From Labilibaculum sp. (GTDB lineage: Bacteria > Bacteroidota > Bacteroidia > Bacteroidales > Marinifilaceae), in the NCBI GenBank assembly GCA_016743925.1, contig JADGFH010000297.1, positions 1 to 7,054 on the forward strand: a stretch of DNA of 7,054 nt. The letters are read 5' to 3'. The position numbers were made by a program, and so were the translations under genes. Within the stretch, counting starts at the first letter, position 1, and each line of letters starts with the position of its first letter. The notes under the pieces are model-generated. The model had not been told where the DNA came from and did not search any database. It worked only from the letters and a program-made list of their open reading frames with translations. Shown one piece after another: positions 6,664-7,054 of the stretch.

Positions 6664-7054
6664 GTGACCAAAACAAATTGGAAAGCAGGCTTCTTATTAT
6701 TTATTATTCTTATTTTTTGTTTTCAAGCTAAGGCTCGTAAACAAAGAGTACTGGTTCTGCATTCCTATCATCAAGGTTTAAACTGGACCGATAATGTAAG
6801 CGAAGGCATACAATCTGTGCTTACCAAGGATGGTGATGTAGAGTTGATGTTCGAATACATGGATACCAAACGAAATTCAGCTCCTGAATACTTGCATGAA
6901 TTTGCGAAGTTGTATGGTTTAAAACATCAAAAAAATAAGTTTGAAGCCATTATTGTATCGGATAACAATGCCTTGGATTTTGTTCGAAATTATTACTCCG
7001 ATTTTTTTAAGAATACGCCAATTATTTTTTGCTCTATAGATCAGTATACAAGCC
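6664..7054 (+). CDS. Exported ABC-type substrate-binding/sensor domain protein, N-terminal fragment
   Basis: The frame is open from GTG at 6664 to the window edge (130 codons). After the start come TKTNWK and a hydrophobic stretch ending FQAKA, a credible signal peptide or N-terminal membrane anchor. Next comes RVLVLHSYHQGLNWTDNVSEGI, typical of the uncharacterised ABC-type substrate-binding domain (PF04392-like). The later segments FEYMDTKRN, FEAIIVSDNNALDFV and TPIIFCSIDQY are also typical of it. In Bacteroidota this domain is often the periplasmic sensor of a larger histidine kinase or other signalling protein, but the part that would decide this is outside the window. GTG is chosen because an in-frame TAA lies at 6646-6648 and no ATG falls between it and the signal peptide. 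The first in-frame ATG comes well after the signal peptide. It follows the operon terminator, so it should have its own promoter, though no clear one is visible in 6541-6663. Confidence 0.75.
   Translation, partial: MTKTNWKAGFLLFIILIFCFQAKARKQRVLVLHSYHQGLNWTDNVSEGIQSVLTKDGDVELMFEYMDTKRNSAPEYLHEFAKLYGLKHQKNKFEAIIVSDNNALDFVRNYYSDFFKNTPIIFCSIDQYTS

Overview
The window suggests a low-GC member of the Bacteroidota, probably a marine, Bacteroidales-like bacterium. Four signs point this way. Genes lack strong Shine-Dalgarno sequences and start after A/T-rich leaders. Promoters fit the TTG...TAnnTTTG pattern of this phylum. The ECF sigma factor looks like the group found beside FecR/SusC systems. The lipoprotein peptidase is a Bacteroidota-style member of the DPP III clan. 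The genus cannot be fixed from sequence reading alone.

Layout: (1) 1-505, minus strand: an ECF sigma factor whose C-terminus runs off the left edge. (2) 506-1109: a 604-bp AT-rich divergent intergenic region with a convincing promoter for the next gene, a good hairpin and a phased direct repeat. (3) 1110-2750, plus: a lipoprotein zinc peptidase related to dipeptidyl peptidase III, with a pentapeptide HEVAH zinc motif. (4) 2776-2852: two back-to-back intrinsic terminators between convergent genes. (5) 2880-5126, minus: a quinol-dependent nitric oxide reductase (qNOR) with all metal ligands present. (6) 5127-5265: a 139-bp divergent control region with a perfect 7-6-7 dyad. (7) 5266-5991 and 6014-6454, plus: a RIC/YtfE/ScdA di-iron Fe-S repair protein and an Rrf2-family regulator with three cysteines, closed by a strong terminator. 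(8) 6664-7054, plus: the start of an exported ABC-type substrate-binding or sensor protein, cut by the right edge.

The coherent unit is the nitric oxide block at 2880-6535. qNOR reduces NO to N2O at the membrane. RIC repairs iron-sulfur centres damaged by NO or peroxide. The Rrf2 protein, probably carrying an Fe-S cluster, is the likely NO sensor acting on the shared divergent promoter region. No nitrite reductase or other denitrification gene is visible, so detoxification or N2O production from external NO fits better than full denitrification. The sigma factor, the peptidase and the right-edge sensor have no visible functional link to this block. I found no CRISPR array, insertion sequence, tRNA or rRNA. 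Nothing here demands a wholly new system. The best leads are the operator-like dyad with its CX6CX5C Rrf2 regulator, and the surface or periplasmic DPP III-like lipoprotein.
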